Counted from the stretch's first letter, positions 16,893-26,090 are shown. The stretch is DNA of 40,644 nt from CAMEON01 sp963643175 (GCA_963643175.1 CAVIJF010000016.1:1-40644), one strand, 5' to 3'. Translations and numbers: made by a program. The notes: generated from the letters alone by a model not told the origin.

Positions 16893-18068
16893 GTGAGCGC
16901 GAATATGAATACGGTCGGAGCCGGCGGTCACGCCCGCCGCATCCTCCGGTGCCTGCTGCTTGCCGCACTTCTCCTGCTGCTGTGCGCGGTGGGAACGGCG
17001 TGCCGGGGCGTCGGAGAGAGCGGAGAGGCTCCCTATGACCATCTCGTCACCTTCGACTACAACTACGGCAAACTGGACGCCAACTGCCAGACGCAGTACC
17101 TCGGCGTCATGGACGGCGGACTTATTTCCGTTCAGCCCGGATACAGCGAGGCATTCACGCTGTACGCCATCAAGGGACATTACATGGAGGGCTGGTATAC
17201 CGCCAAAACCGACGCGGACGGCAAGCCGCTTACGGACAGCGAAACCGGCATGGTTCTGCTGGACAGCAAGTGGGATTTTGAAACCGGCACCGTCAGCGCG
17301 GACATGACGCTGTACGCCCACTGGGTGTCCGAGTCGGTGCTGTCCTTTGTGGACAGGGAAACCGGCGATGTGCTGTATACCCTGCGCGGTACGCCCGGCA
17401 CCAGCCGCAAGCTCCCCGTGCAGGCGGAGAATGCCATCCTTGAGAAGAAGCCGGGGAACACCGTGTACGGCTACTTCGCGGACGAGGCGTGCACCCAGCC
17501 GTTTGCCTTCCCCTATACCTTCGGGGAGGAGGACACAACCGTGTATGTTTCCCTGCTGGAAGGCACGTGGCTGATTGTCCGGACGCCTGCCGAGTTCCAG
17601 AAGGGCGTGAACGCCAACGCGAACCTGTACGTGGACGCCGACCTTGATTTCTCGCAGGTGGCGGCGGGCTGGCAGGTGCGCGATTTCAGCGGCACCATCA
17701 GAGGCAACGGACACACAATCCGCGGCATTTCCCTTGCGCTGGAAGGCTCCAAGAACAAGAGCAGCAACTTCGCCCTGTTCGGAACCTTGCGGGAGAAGGC
17801 GTACATCCATGACGTGACCTTTGCCGACGTGCGCATTTCCTTCGACGCCAAGACCAATGGCACCTATGCCGTCGCCGGCTTTGCGTGGGCGGCAGAATCC
17901 GGTGCCCGGCTGGAGAATATCACCCTGACCGGTTCACTGACCTATAATTTCGCCAGTGCGCCCACCTCCACCGTGACCGCGTGGATTGCGGAAAACGGCA
18001 TGAAGCCCGCGGACGCTTCCGGCTGTGATTACAGCGGATTTGCCCTGCTGGATTCCGCCGCCGGCTGA
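16893..18068 (+). CDS. Short modular lipoprotein with InlB-type repeats and a GLUG-like region
   Basis: A 391-residue predicted lipoprotein. The start is GTG at 16893, preferred because AAAGGA lies at good distance; an ATG four codons later is the alternative. The signal peptide has Arg residues, a Leu-rich core and a lipobox-like VGTAC with Cys37. Residues about 48-150 resemble Listeria-Bacteroides (Flg_new/InlB) repeats (GYSEAFTLYAIKGHYMEGWY, DMTLYAHW). Residues about 225-340 resemble the GLUG/beta-helix region of the larger lipoproteins downstream (FSGTIRGNGHTIRG, then LFGTLREKAYIHDVTFADV). It stops there and lacks the GTW-type modules of its relatives, so it looks like a short form of the same architecture. 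It lies between the protease and the peptide-binding protein on the same strand. Confidence 0.85.
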   Translation: MSANMNTVGAGGHARRILRCLLLAALLLLLCAVGTACRGVGESGEAPYDHLVTFDYNYGKLDANCQTQYLGVMDGGLISVQPGYSEAFTLYAIKGHYMEGWYTAKTDADGKPLTDSETGMVLLDSKWDFETGTVSADMTLYAHWVSESVLSFVDRETGDVLYTLRGTPGTSRKLPVQAENAILEKKPGNTVYGYFADEACTQPFAFPYTFGEEDTTVYVSLLEGTWLIVRTPAEFQKGVNANANLYVDADLDFSQVAAGWQVRDFSGTIRGNGHTIRGISLALEGSKNKSSNFALFGTLREKAYIHDVTFADVRISFDAKTNGTYAVAGFAWAAESGARLENITLTGSLTYNFASAPTSTVTAWIAENGMKPADASGCDYSGFALLDSAAG

Positions 18069-18093
18069 GGCGCGGCGGTTCCTCTGTACCCTG

Positions 18094-18126
18094 CGGGGAC
18101 AGCCGGCGGCGCGCCGGACATCCCCG
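18094..18126 (+). other. Intergenic hairpin before the oligopeptide-binding protein gene
   Basis: CGGGGA (18094-18099) pairs with TCCCCG (18121-18126). Inside, CCGGCG (18103-18108) pairs with CGCCGG (18112-18117) around a three-base loop. There is no T-run. I see no clear promoter in this 97-base gap, so readthrough from the left is plausible. Confidence 0.5.
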
Positions 18127-18165
18127 TCATCCATACGCATACCCGAATCTGAAAGGAGTACCTGC

Positions 18166-20832
18166 ATGAAAAATTCCAACATGAGACGCCTCCCCCGTGT
18201 CCTGCTCTGCCTGCTTCTGGCAGCGGCGACGCTCCTGTCCTTTGCCGCCTGCAGCGGCAGCGGCAACGGGACGGCTACCTCCACCGCCACCAACGGCGGC
18301 ACCGGCGGAACGGATAACCCCGATGACCCGTCCGGGCAGCAGAACAACCCCGAGACAAGACCCTTTTCCATGAGCATCCAGACGCCGGACGGCGTTTTCA
18401 ATCCCTACTTCTCCACCTCGGCGTATGACTCCACCGTCGTGGGGCAGACTCAGATCGGTATGCTGAATACCGACTCCAAGGGCAATATCGTCTGCGGCGA
18501 GAACGAGCCGACGGTTGCCAAGGACTACTCCGTGACCGAGACCGACGAGAACGGCAAGACTTACACGGTGTATGAGTTCCTCATCAAGAACGGCATCCGG
18601 TTTTCGGACGGCGAGCCGCTGACCATCAAGGATGTGCTGTTCAACCTGTACGTTTACCTTGACCCCGCCTATACCGGTTCGGCTACCATCTATTCGACCG
18701 ACATCGTGGGGCTTTCCAACTATCGCCTGCAGAAGGTCGGCGACATCAACGACGATTCCGCCGCCGCCTTTGAGGAGAGCTTTGTTTCCGAGGCGAATAT
18801 CCGCATCCAGAACCTCATCGACTATGTGAAGCTGGTCGGTAAGGGTGTCAAGCAGGAGGATAAGCCCTCCGACACATGGACCGACGCCGAGAAGGCAGCC
18901 ATGCAGAAGGACTACGCGACGGCTGCCGCGGCATTCCTTGACGAGCTGACCAAGGACTACAACGCCATTGACAAGGAGTCCTACAAGGACTGGAATTTCA
19001 CCGAGACATGGCAGATTTTCCTGTACAACGACGGCGGACGCAGTGAGCTGCTCAAGGAGGATCCGGAGCGCCCGGGCTACCCGATCAAGGACGCGGACGG
19101 CAACTATCAGCTGGACGAGACCGAGGCGCAGCGCATCTTTGACGAGGAGATTCAGGAGTACCTCGACGAGCACAAGGACATGAGCCGCGACGACGCCATC
19201 AAGTCCTTCTGCATCCAGTCCGTGTACGGCTCCTACTTCCCCGGCACGGAGATTACCGAGACCAACGCTTCCAACTTTGAGACGGTCGTGAAGTACTGGC
19301 AGACGGCATCCACCATTCTGGATCAGTTCACCGCCGAGGCAAAGAGCAACTATTTCGCCAACACGACCAAGCTGGTTCCCAGCATCAGCGGCATCACGAC
19401 CCGCAAGACAACCTCCTTCAACGGCAAGGATCTGGGCACCGAGTACGATGTGCTGACCATCAAAATCAACGACGTTGACCCCAAGGCTATCTACAACTTC
19501 GCCTTTACCGTGGCCCCCATGCACTACTACTCCACCACCGACTGGAACGGCAAGAACTACATTGAGGCGTTCAATGGCACCGATGAGTTCGGCCTGGAGT
19601 ACGGAAGCATCCAGTTCATGAATGAGGTCATCAACGCGCCCTCCAAGGTTGGTCTGCCCGTGGGTGCAGGTCCCTACATGGCGTCCAACGCCAAGGGCTC
19701 CGGCGAGGTGACGGGCGACACCTTCTTCAACAACAACTTCATCTACTACGAGCGCAACCCCTACTTTGAGACAGTCGGCGAGGGCATCCAGAATGCCAAG
19801 ATCAAGTACATCCGCTACAAGGTTGTCGCGTCCGACCAGATTATCAACGCACTGTCCAACGGCGATATCGACTACGGCGACCCCAGCGCAACGCAGGAGA
19901 ACATCGCCACCGCCGAGGGCGCCGATCTGGGGCACGTGGAGATTCTGACCTCCGGCTACGGCTACGTCGGCATCAACCCCCGCTTCGTGCCCAACATCAC
20001 GGTGCGCCGCGCCATCATGAAGGCGATGGACACCGCGCTCATCACGCAGAACTACTACAAGGGCGGTCTTGCCGAGATTATCTACCGCCCCATGTCCACG
20101 ACCTCGTGGGCGTACCCGAAGGACGCCTCGATTTATAAAAACGCAGCGCTGGGACTGGACTACTCCTTTGACTCCACCGGCAGCGAAATCGAGGATATGC
20201 TGAAGGCGGCAGGCTACGAGAAGGTCAACGGCGTCTACCAGAAGCAGATTGAAGGCTTCGGTCTGGACAGACTGACCGGCTCCAACTACCGCTTCACCAT
20301 CGCGGGCGGCTCCACCGATCACCCTGCCTACGCCATGTTCCTGAAGGCGGCGGAGATTCTCAACCGCGTCGGTTTCGACGTCAAGGTCGTGACCTCGCAG
20401 ACCGCACTGTCCGACCTGTCCTCCGGTAAGCTGGCAATCTGGGCGGCGGCATGGTCGTCCTCGGTTGACCCGGATATGTACCAGATTTACCACATCGACT
20501 CGCAGGCAAGTTCCACCTCTAACTGGGGCTACAAGCAGATCAAGGCGGGCAAGGCGACCGAGGCGTACTCCGAGGAGTACAGCATCATCGTCGAGCTGTC
20601 CGATCTTATCGACCAGGGACGCTCCACCACGGACCAGAACGAGCGCAAGGAAATCTACGCGCAGGCGCTGGACAAGATTATGGAGCTGGCGGTCGAAATG
20701 CCTACCTATCAGCGTAAGGATATGTCCTGCTACAACAAGAACGTGCTGGATGAGAGCACCATGACGCCCGTCAGCGAGCGGTCGCCTTACAACGGTCTGC
20801 TGTCCCGCATCTGGGAGCTGAACTACCGGTAA
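18166..20832 (+). CDS. oppA: Oligopeptide ABC transporter substrate-binding lipoprotein (SBP family 5)
   Basis: The extracellular peptide-capturing component of the Opp importer. The ATG at 18166 follows GAAAGGAG at ideal spacing and opens a signal peptide with lipobox LSFAAC (Cys29). The frame is open further upstream, but that part overlaps the previous gene and has no signal. The 888-residue protein shows family 5 features: an N-terminal region with TVYEFLIKNGIRFSDGEPLT, the lobe segment VRRAIMKAMDTALI, and the late region ending LAIWAAAWSSSVDPDMYQIY. It is much longer than the usual 500-600 residues. Extra charged helical insertions lie mainly between about 220 and 440 (for example SDTWTDAEKAAMQKDYATAA). 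Permease and ATPase genes follow directly. Substrate preference cannot be told from sequence. Confidence 0.94.
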   Translation: MKNSNMRRLPRVLLCLLLAAATLLSFAACSGSGNGTATSTATNGGTGGTDNPDDPSGQQNNPETRPFSMSIQTPDGVFNPYFSTSAYDSTVVGQTQIGMLNTDSKGNIVCGENEPTVAKDYSVTETDENGKTYTVYEFLIKNGIRFSDGEPLTIKDVLFNLYVYLDPAYTGSATIYSTDIVGLSNYRLQKVGDINDDSAAAFEESFVSEANIRIQNLIDYVKLVGKGVKQEDKPSDTWTDAEKAAMQKDYATAAAAFLDELTKDYNAIDKESYKDWNFTETWQIFLYNDGGRSELLKEDPERPGYPIKDADGNYQLDETEAQRIFDEEIQEYLDEHKDMSRDDAIKSFCIQSVYGSYFPGTEITETNASNFETVVKYWQTASTILDQFTAEAKSNYFANTTKLVPSISGITTRKTTSFNGKDLGTEYDVLTIKINDVDPKAIYNFAFTVAPMHYYSTTDWNGKNYIEAFNGTDEFGLEYGSIQFMNEVINAPSKVGLPVGAGPYMASNAKGSGEVTGDTFFNNNFIYYERNPYFETVGEGIQNAKIKYIRYKVVASDQIINALSNGDIDYGDPSATQENIATAEGADLGHVEILTSGYGYVGINPRFVPNITVRRAIMKAMDTALITQNYYKGGLAEIIYRPMSTTSWAYPKDASIYKNAALGLDYSFDSTGSEIEDMLKAAGYEKVNGVYQKQIEGFGLDRLTGSNYRFTIAGGSTDHPAYAMFLKAAEILNRVGFDVKVVTSQTALSDLSSGKLAIWAAAWSSSVDPDMYQIYHIDSQASSTSNWGYKQIKAGKATEAYSEEYSIIVELSDLIDQGRSTTDQNERKEIYAQALDKIMELAVEMPTYQRKDMSCYNKNVLDESTMTPVSERSPYNGLLSRIWELNYR

Positions 20833-20871
20833 GCCGGCGGTCGGCTTTACGGCAGGTATACACATGACCCG

Positions 20872-20913
20872 GGGAAGGGTTTGCCGGACGCCGCAGGGCA
20901 CCGCGCCCTTCCC
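20872..20913 (+). other. Hairpin between oppA and oppB
   Basis: GGGAAGGG (20872-20879) pairs with CCCTTCCC (20906-20913) around a 26-base loop. It lies in the 128-base gap after the binding-protein gene. Such hairpins often protect the upstream message so the binding protein is made in excess of the permeases. That role is inferred. Confidence 0.5.
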
Positions 20914-20960
20914 TCAAAGAGCGTTTTCCCCCATTCTGCACCAGAAAAGGACGACACGAA

Positions 20961-22433
20961 ATGGATATGATTAAATACATCGTCAAGCGGCTGCTTCTGT
21001 CGGTGCTCATCCTGTTCGGCGTCTCCGTCATTATCTACTCGCTTGCCCGCATGATGCCTACGGACTACGTGGATAACCAGTATTCATCCGCCGTCTCGCA
21101 GGGAACCATGCGGCAGGAGGATGTGGATCGCATCAAGGAGCTGTACGGACTCTCCATGCCGGATGCCTACCTGCGCATGAAGGTCGGTACGGGCAGCTCC
21201 TTTGCCGGAGACACCTTTTCCAAGAACACCAAGCAGGCAACCTACGACGAGGATGTTTCCCTGGGACTCATGACATGGGAGGCATGGTACGAAGGCTCCT
21301 ACGACGGACCGCACAGCACCCGCCTGATTATCAATGCCGACGGAACCTTCTCCATCGGCAAGGTTGAGTCCCGCGGTCTGCACGTGGAGGAGGACGCCTC
21401 CGCCGCGGATACAGCCGCCGGGGATTCCTCCGCCGCGGAGTCGGAATCCGCCGCTTCCGACTCCATGATTACGTTGGACGAGAAGTTTACCCCCGTGGAG
21501 AGCGGCACATACCGGCTGGTCGGCGGGGAGAACGGAGACGCCTCCGACATCCGGCAGGTGGTCTGCACGCTGTCCGACGGAACCGAGCTGACCATTGCGG
21601 TTGAGTACCGGCTGGCTGGCTTCTGGGATAAGGCGGGTGCCGTCCTCAGCGGATACTTCGGCTGGCTGTTCAACGTCGTCCGGGGCGACCTCGGTATGTC
21701 CTTCAAATACAAGAAGCCGGTCAAGGACGTTATCTTCCAGAACATGGGGGTATCCTTCGCCATTGCGTTTGTGGCGACTGTCCTGCAGTTCCTGATTTCC
21801 ATCCCGCTCGGTATCAAGGCGGCGACGCATCAGTACGGCTTCGTGGATTACAGCGTGACGGTGTTCTCCATGACCGGCATCAGCCTGCCGACCTTCTTCT
21901 TGGCGGCGCTGGTCATCCGCATCTTTGCGGTGGATCTCGGGTGGTTCGAGGTCGGCGGCATTGCCTCCTCCTCCCTGCCTATGGACGCAACGTGGCTCCA
22001 GCGGCTGGGGGATACGCTCTGGCACATGGTGCTGCCCATGTTCGTGCTGGTGGTGCTGTCCATCGGTTCGCTGATGCGGTATACCCGCACCAACACGCTG
22101 GAGGCACTCAACGCCGACTATGTGCGCACGGCACGCGCCAAGGGTCTGACCGAGCATACCGTTATCTATAAGCACGCATTCCGCAACACCATGATACCGC
22201 TTGTCACCATGATGGCAGGCATCCTGCCCAGTCTGTTCGGCGGCGCCATGATTACCGAGACGGTGTTCAGCATCCCCGGTATCGGCAAGCTGGCATACGA
22301 TGCGCTCATCGTGGCGGACATTCCGTTCATTATGGGTTACAATATCTTCATCGCCATTCTGACCGTCATCGGCACCCTGCTGAGCGACCTGATGTACGCG
22401 GTGGTCGATCCCCGCGTCAAGCTCGGGAAGTAA
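20961..22433 (+). CDS. oppB: Oligopeptide ABC transporter permease OppB with a large extracytoplasmic insertion
   Basis: A 490-residue membrane permease subunit. The first helix (KRLLLSVLILFGVSVIIYSL) is typical of DppB/OppB. The conserved body resumes at about residue 225 (GYFGWLFNVVRGDLGMSF), with five further helices and the EAA loop (EALNADYVRTARAKGLTEHT) that contacts the ATPases. Normal OppB is about 310-330 residues. Here about 150 extra residues (about 70-222) lie in the first extracytoplasmic loop. The insert includes a Ser/Ala/Glu-rich run (about 142-168) and beta-type strands such as RLIINADGTFSI. AAAGGA precedes the ATG. oppC starts 12 bases after the stop. Confidence 0.95.
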   Translation: MDMIKYIVKRLLLSVLILFGVSVIIYSLARMMPTDYVDNQYSSAVSQGTMRQEDVDRIKELYGLSMPDAYLRMKVGTGSSFAGDTFSKNTKQATYDEDVSLGLMTWEAWYEGSYDGPHSTRLIINADGTFSIGKVESRGLHVEEDASAADTAAGDSSAAESESAASDSMITLDEKFTPVESGTYRLVGGENGDASDIRQVVCTLSDGTELTIAVEYRLAGFWDKAGAVLSGYFGWLFNVVRGDLGMSFKYKKPVKDVIFQNMGVSFAIAFVATVLQFLISIPLGIKAATHQYGFVDYSVTVFSMTGISLPTFFLAALVIRIFAVDLGWFEVGGIASSSLPMDATWLQRLGDTLWHMVLPMFVLVVLSIGSLMRYTRTNTLEALNADYVRTARAKGLTEHTVIYKHAFRNTMIPLVTMMAGILPSLFGGAMITETVFSIPGIGKLAYDALIVADIPFIMGYNIFIAILTVIGTLLSDLMYAVVDPRVKLGK

Positions 22434-22445
22434 GGGAGGCACCGA

Positions 22446-23555
22446 ATGAATCTGAATGACAAGCAGAACCGGACGGAAAGTCCGGATATGACCGCCGGGA
22501 CGGCGGCAGAGGTCGCCGCCGTGGATGTGGTGACGTCGGTTCGCACGGATGCCGCAGAGGAATCCGTCGAGGAAATCGGCGCCCGGACGCTCAGCCCCGG
22601 ACGGCTGGTTCTGAAGCGGTTCTTCCGCTCCCGCCTGTCCATGACGGGACTCATCGTCCTGCTCGTGCTGTTCGTGTTTTCCTTTGCGGGACCGCTCATG
22701 AAGTTTCTCCCCTTTGTCTGGGGCGAGAAGCAGGCGGACGAGAGCCAGACGGTTGAGCAGGCGTACTACACCGAGGTGGAAAGCCCGGCAGGCGACGGCA
22801 GCAAGGTCTGGATTGTGAACTACTCCTACCCGACCAACTATCTGGCGCCCTCCGGCACGCACCTGCTGGGAACCGACGACAAGGGGTTTGACGTGTTCTC
22901 CCGCCTGATGTACGGCGGACGCGTATCGCTGACCGTCGGCTTCGTGGTCATCATTCTGGAGACCGTGCTGGGCGTGTTTCTGGGCGGACTTGCCGGGTAT
23001 TTCGGCAAGTGGGTGGATCAGGTCATCATGCGCATCGTGGACATCTTCAACTGCGTCCCGACCATGCCCATGATGATGATTGTCGGTGTCGCGCTGGACA
23101 AGAAGGACATCGGCGGCCCCGCCAAGCTGTATATCATGATGGCAATGCTGACGCTGTTCGGCTGGGCGGGTACGGCGCGCCTTGTGCGCGGACAGATTCT
23201 GTCCCTGCGCGAGCAGGACTTCATGCTCAGCGCCGAGGCAAGCGGTCTGACCGTCGGGCGCAAGATATTCCGGCACCTGATACCCAATGTCATGCCGCAG
23301 CTCATCGTGTCCATGACACTGGGACTGGGCGGCATCATCCTGACCGAGGCGACGCTGGGCTATCTGGGTATCGGTCTGCCCGCCGAGTACGCCACATGGG
23401 GCAATATGATCAACGCCGCCGCCAACAATACGGCATTGGTGTACTACCCGAACCTGTGGATAGCGCCGGGTATCTGCATCGTGCTGGCGGTGCTGGCATT
23501 CAACTTTGTGGGAGACGGCCTGCGGGACGCCTTTGACCCCAAAGCAAGGAGGTGA
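22446..23555 (+). CDS. oppC: Oligopeptide ABC transporter permease OppC
   Basis: The second permease subunit, 369 residues, pairing with OppB to form the membrane pore. A longer than usual cytoplasmic N-terminus (about 60 residues) precedes the first helix (LSMTGLIVLLVLFVFSFAGP). The conserved HLLGTDDKGFDVFSRLMYGG segment typical of OppC/DppC follows. The EAA loop is visible as LSAEASGLTVGRKIFRHLIP, and the end NFVGDGLRDAFDPKAR is diagnostic of the family. GGGAGG precedes the ATG. oppD follows after six bases, and its ribosome site (AAGGAGGTGA) lies inside the end of this gene. Confidence 0.96.
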   Translation: MNLNDKQNRTESPDMTAGTAAEVAAVDVVTSVRTDAAEESVEEIGARTLSPGRLVLKRFFRSRLSMTGLIVLLVLFVFSFAGPLMKFLPFVWGEKQADESQTVEQAYYTEVESPAGDGSKVWIVNYSYPTNYLAPSGTHLLGTDDKGFDVFSRLMYGGRVSLTVGFVVIILETVLGVFLGGLAGYFGKWVDQVIMRIVDIFNCVPTMPMMMIVGVALDKKDIGGPAKLYIMMAMLTLFGWAGTARLVRGQILSLREQDFMLSAEASGLTVGRKIFRHLIPNVMPQLIVSMTLGLGGIILTEATLGYLGIGLPAEYATWGNMINAAANNTALVYYPNLWIAPGICIVLAVLAFNFVGDGLRDAFDPKARR

Positions 23556-23561
23556 CGCGGG

Positions 23562-24857
23562 ATGGCTGAGAAGCAGAATACGCACTATATTTCGGCGAAG
23601 GAATCCCGCGAAATCGCGCGCTCCAACCGCCGCGAAATCCGGCGGCTCCAGAAGCTGCGCAAGACCTACCGCCGCGCCGACTGCATCACGCAGATGAAGG
23701 ATCCCCGCAACGTGGTGGAATTTGACGACCTGCATACCTATTTCTTCACCGATAACGGCACCGTCAAGGCGGTCAACGGCGTGTCCTTTGACATTCCGCA
23801 GGGCGCGACGGTCGGCGTCGTGGGCGAGTCCGGCTGCGGAAAATCCGTGACCAGCCTGTCGCTCATGCAGCTGGTGCAGGCGCCCATGGGGCAGGTGGTG
23901 AGCGGAAGCATCCGGTTCCGCTCCACCGTCCGGGAGCCGGCGGGCGTGGAGCCTGCCCTGCGCCCCCGTCTGGACAGGGACGGCAAGCCCGTCCTGAACG
24001 CGGAGGGACAGCCCGTCCTGGAGCCGGAACTGGACAGAAACGGGCACCCGGTCATGAAGCGGGCGTTCCGGACGCACGAGGAAGTGCTTGACCTTGCCAA
24101 GCTGCCCGTGGCGGATATGGCGTCTATCCGCGGACGCGAGATAGCCATGATATTCCAGGAGCCGATGACATCGCTCAATCCGGTGTTCACCATCGGCAAC
24201 CAGCTGGACGAGGTGACGCTGCGCCACGTGGACGGCGCAACGCGGGAGACCGCGCGAAACAAAAGTCTGGAGATGCTCTCGCTGGTCGGCATTGCCATGC
24301 CGGATCATGTGTACGCCTCCTACCCGCATCAGCTGTCCGGCGGTATGCGCCAGCGTGTTATGATTGCCATGGCGCTGTGCTGCAACCCCAAGCTGATTAT
24401 CGCGGACGAGCCGACTACCGCGCTGGATGTTACCATTCAGGCGCAGATACTTGACCTGCTCCGCGACGTCAAAGACAAAATCAGCGGCAGTATCATGCTC
24501 ATCACGCACGACCTCGGCGTCATTGCCGAAATGGTGGACTACGTGGTGGTCATGTATGCCGGGCGCGTGGTGGAGAAGGGAACCGTGCAGGAGATATTCA
24601 AGGATCCCCGGCATCCCTATACCATCGGACTGCAGAAGAGCAAGCCGGTGGTGGGGCGCGAGGTGGACAGGCTGTACAGCATTCCCGGCAACGTTCCCAA
24701 CCCCATCAATATGCAGCCGCATTGCTACTTCCGCGACCGTTGCTCCATGCGGTGCGACGCCTGCCGCGGGGAGTACCCGCCCATGGTACAGGTATCGCCC
24801 ACGCATTTCGTGGCGTGCTACCGCTGCACCGACGCCGCAAAGGAGGAGAACAGGTAA
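23562..24857 (+). CDS. oppD: Oligopeptide ABC transporter ATPase OppD with an internal insertion
   Basis: A 431-residue cytoplasmic ATPase powering peptide import. It shows a basic N-terminal extension (about 1-45), Walker A GESGCGKS at 88-95, Q-loop Gln199, signature LSGGM at 258-262 and Walker B LIIADE at 278-283. The C-terminal oligopeptide domain has clustered cysteines (PHCYFRDRCSMRCDAC and VACYRC), as in members that bind an iron-sulfur cluster. About 50 extra residues lie between Walker A and the Q-loop (about 120-172). They contain a twofold repeat (LDRDGKPVL and LDRNGHPVM) not usual in the family. All catalytic motifs are intact. oppF starts three bases after the stop. Confidence 0.96.
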   Translation: MAEKQNTHYISAKESREIARSNRREIRRLQKLRKTYRRADCITQMKDPRNVVEFDDLHTYFFTDNGTVKAVNGVSFDIPQGATVGVVGESGCGKSVTSLSLMQLVQAPMGQVVSGSIRFRSTVREPAGVEPALRPRLDRDGKPVLNAEGQPVLEPELDRNGHPVMKRAFRTHEEVLDLAKLPVADMASIRGREIAMIFQEPMTSLNPVFTIGNQLDEVTLRHVDGATRETARNKSLEMLSLVGIAMPDHVYASYPHQLSGGMRQRVMIAMALCCNPKLIIADEPTTALDVTIQAQILDLLRDVKDKISGSIMLITHDLGVIAEMVDYVVVMYAGRVVEKGTVQEIFKDPRHPYTIGLQKSKPVVGREVDRLYSIPGNVPNPINMQPHCYFRDRCSMRCDACRGEYPPMVQVSPTHFVACYRCTDAAKEENR

Positions 24858-24860
24858 GCT

Positions 24861-25967
24861 ATGGCAGACAGAAAGAATCTCTCTCCGAACGGAAACGCGG
24901 AGCACCTGCTGGTGGTCAACCACCTCAAGAAATACTTTCCTATCAAAAAAGCCCTGCATGAGAAGGATTCCGTCTACCTCAAGGCGGTGGACGACGTGTC
25001 CCTGACGCTGGACGCCGGCAAGACGGTCGGCATTGTGGGCGAGTCCGGATGCGGCAAGAGTACGCTGGGACGCACCATCCTGCGTCTGTACGAGCCGACT
25101 GCCGGGGAAATCATCTTTGACGGCGAGCACATCGAGAACCTGAAGGGCGAGGCACTGCGCCGCAAGCGCCCGGAGTTTCAGATGATATTCCAGGACCCGT
25201 ACTCCTCCCTGTCCCCCCGCATGACGGTGGGCGAGATTGTGAGCGAGGCGGTGCGCCAGCACAAAATCGTGCCCAAGGCGGACGTGAAACGCTACGTTCT
25301 GGACATGATGGAGAAGTGCGGACTGCAGGCGCATCACTACGACCGCTACCCGCACGAGTTCTCCGGCGGTCAGCGTCAGCGTATCTGCATTGTCAAGGCG
25401 CTGGCACTCAAGCCCAAGCTGGTCATCTGCGACGAGCCGGTGTCGGCACTGGACGTGTCAATTCAGGCGCAGGTCATCAACCTGCTCAAGGATCTGCAGG
25501 AGCAGCACGGGCAGGCGTATATTTTCATTTCGCATGACCTGTCGGTTGTGGAGCACATCTCGGACGAGGTGGGTGTCATGTATTTGGGCAGCATGGTGGA
25601 GTACGGCACCAAGGCGGATCTGTTCGCCCAGCCGCTGCACCCCTACACGCGCGCCCTGTTCTCGGCGGTTCCCATTCCGGATCCGGACGTCAAGATCAAC
25701 CGCATCCATCTGGGTGGTGACATTCCGTCGCCCGCCAATCCGCCTGCCGGATGCAAATTCCATACCCGTTGCCCCGAATGCCGGGAAATCTGCCGGCAGA
25801 CTGCGCCCGCCATGCGGGATCTGGGCGGCGGACACTGCGTCGCGTGCCATCTGTATGACGGCGTGACGCATATTGACCCGCCCGCTCCCGGAACCGTATT
25901 TGCGGGCGGCGGCGCTCCCTCTGCGGACAGCCGTCCGGCAACGGACGGGGAAGGCAGCTCCCAATAA
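24861..25967 (+). CDS. oppF: Oligopeptide ABC transporter ATPase OppF
   Basis: The second ATPase, 368 residues. Walker A is GESGCGKS (about 60-67), the Q-loop is MIFQDPYSSLSPR, the signature is FSGGQRQR (157-164), Walker B is LVICDEPVSALD, and the H-loop is FISHD. The C-terminal oligopeptide domain holds TRCPECREICRQTAP and a final Cys-rich HCVACHLYDG. A roughly 30-residue Pro/Gly/Ala-rich tail follows. Tight spacing to oppD indicates co-translation. A hairpin with a short T-run ends the importer operon. Confidence 0.96.
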   Translation: MADRKNLSPNGNAEHLLVVNHLKKYFPIKKALHEKDSVYLKAVDDVSLTLDAGKTVGIVGESGCGKSTLGRTILRLYEPTAGEIIFDGEHIENLKGEALRRKRPEFQMIFQDPYSSLSPRMTVGEIVSEAVRQHKIVPKADVKRYVLDMMEKCGLQAHHYDRYPHEFSGGQRQRICIVKALALKPKLVICDEPVSALDVSIQAQVINLLKDLQEQHGQAYIFISHDLSVVEHISDEVGVMYLGSMVEYGTKADLFAQPLHPYTRALFSAVPIPDPDVKINRIHLGGDIPSPANPPAGCKFHTRCPECREICRQTAPAMRDLGGGHCVACHLYDGVTHIDPPAPGTVFAGGGAPSADSRPATDGEGSSQ

Positions 25968-25973
25968 CCGTAA

Positions 25974-26026
25974 CCCGCACCGTGGATGGCTTCGGATACC
26001 CGAACTGCGCCCCGGTGCGGGCTTTT
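25974..26026 (+). terminator. Probable terminator or attenuator at the end of the opp operon
   Basis: CCCGCACCG (25974-25982) pairs with CGGTGCGGG (26013-26021), followed by CTTTTCC. The 30-base loop contains its own TTCGG/CCGAA stem. The T-run is short and no clear promoter is seen before the next gene at 26091, so partial readthrough is likely. Confidence 0.65.
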
Positions 26027-26090
26027 CCGTAAGGAAGCGCCGCGCAGAACACAGCAGCGCATAGCAGAACAAAAGAAATCAGGTGTACAC

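Noticed and set aside
14116..16968. A 950-codon minus-strand frame opposite the leucine-rich repeats of the protease
   Set aside because: Its apparent repetitiveness mirrors the repeat array on the plus strand. It has no signal, motif or ribosome site.
21084..25355. A 1423-codon open frame on the minus strand opposite the opp genes
   Set aside because: It is antisense to five clear transporter genes, is His/Arg/Gln-rich without any domain, and is the usual result of high-GC codon bias with few stops.
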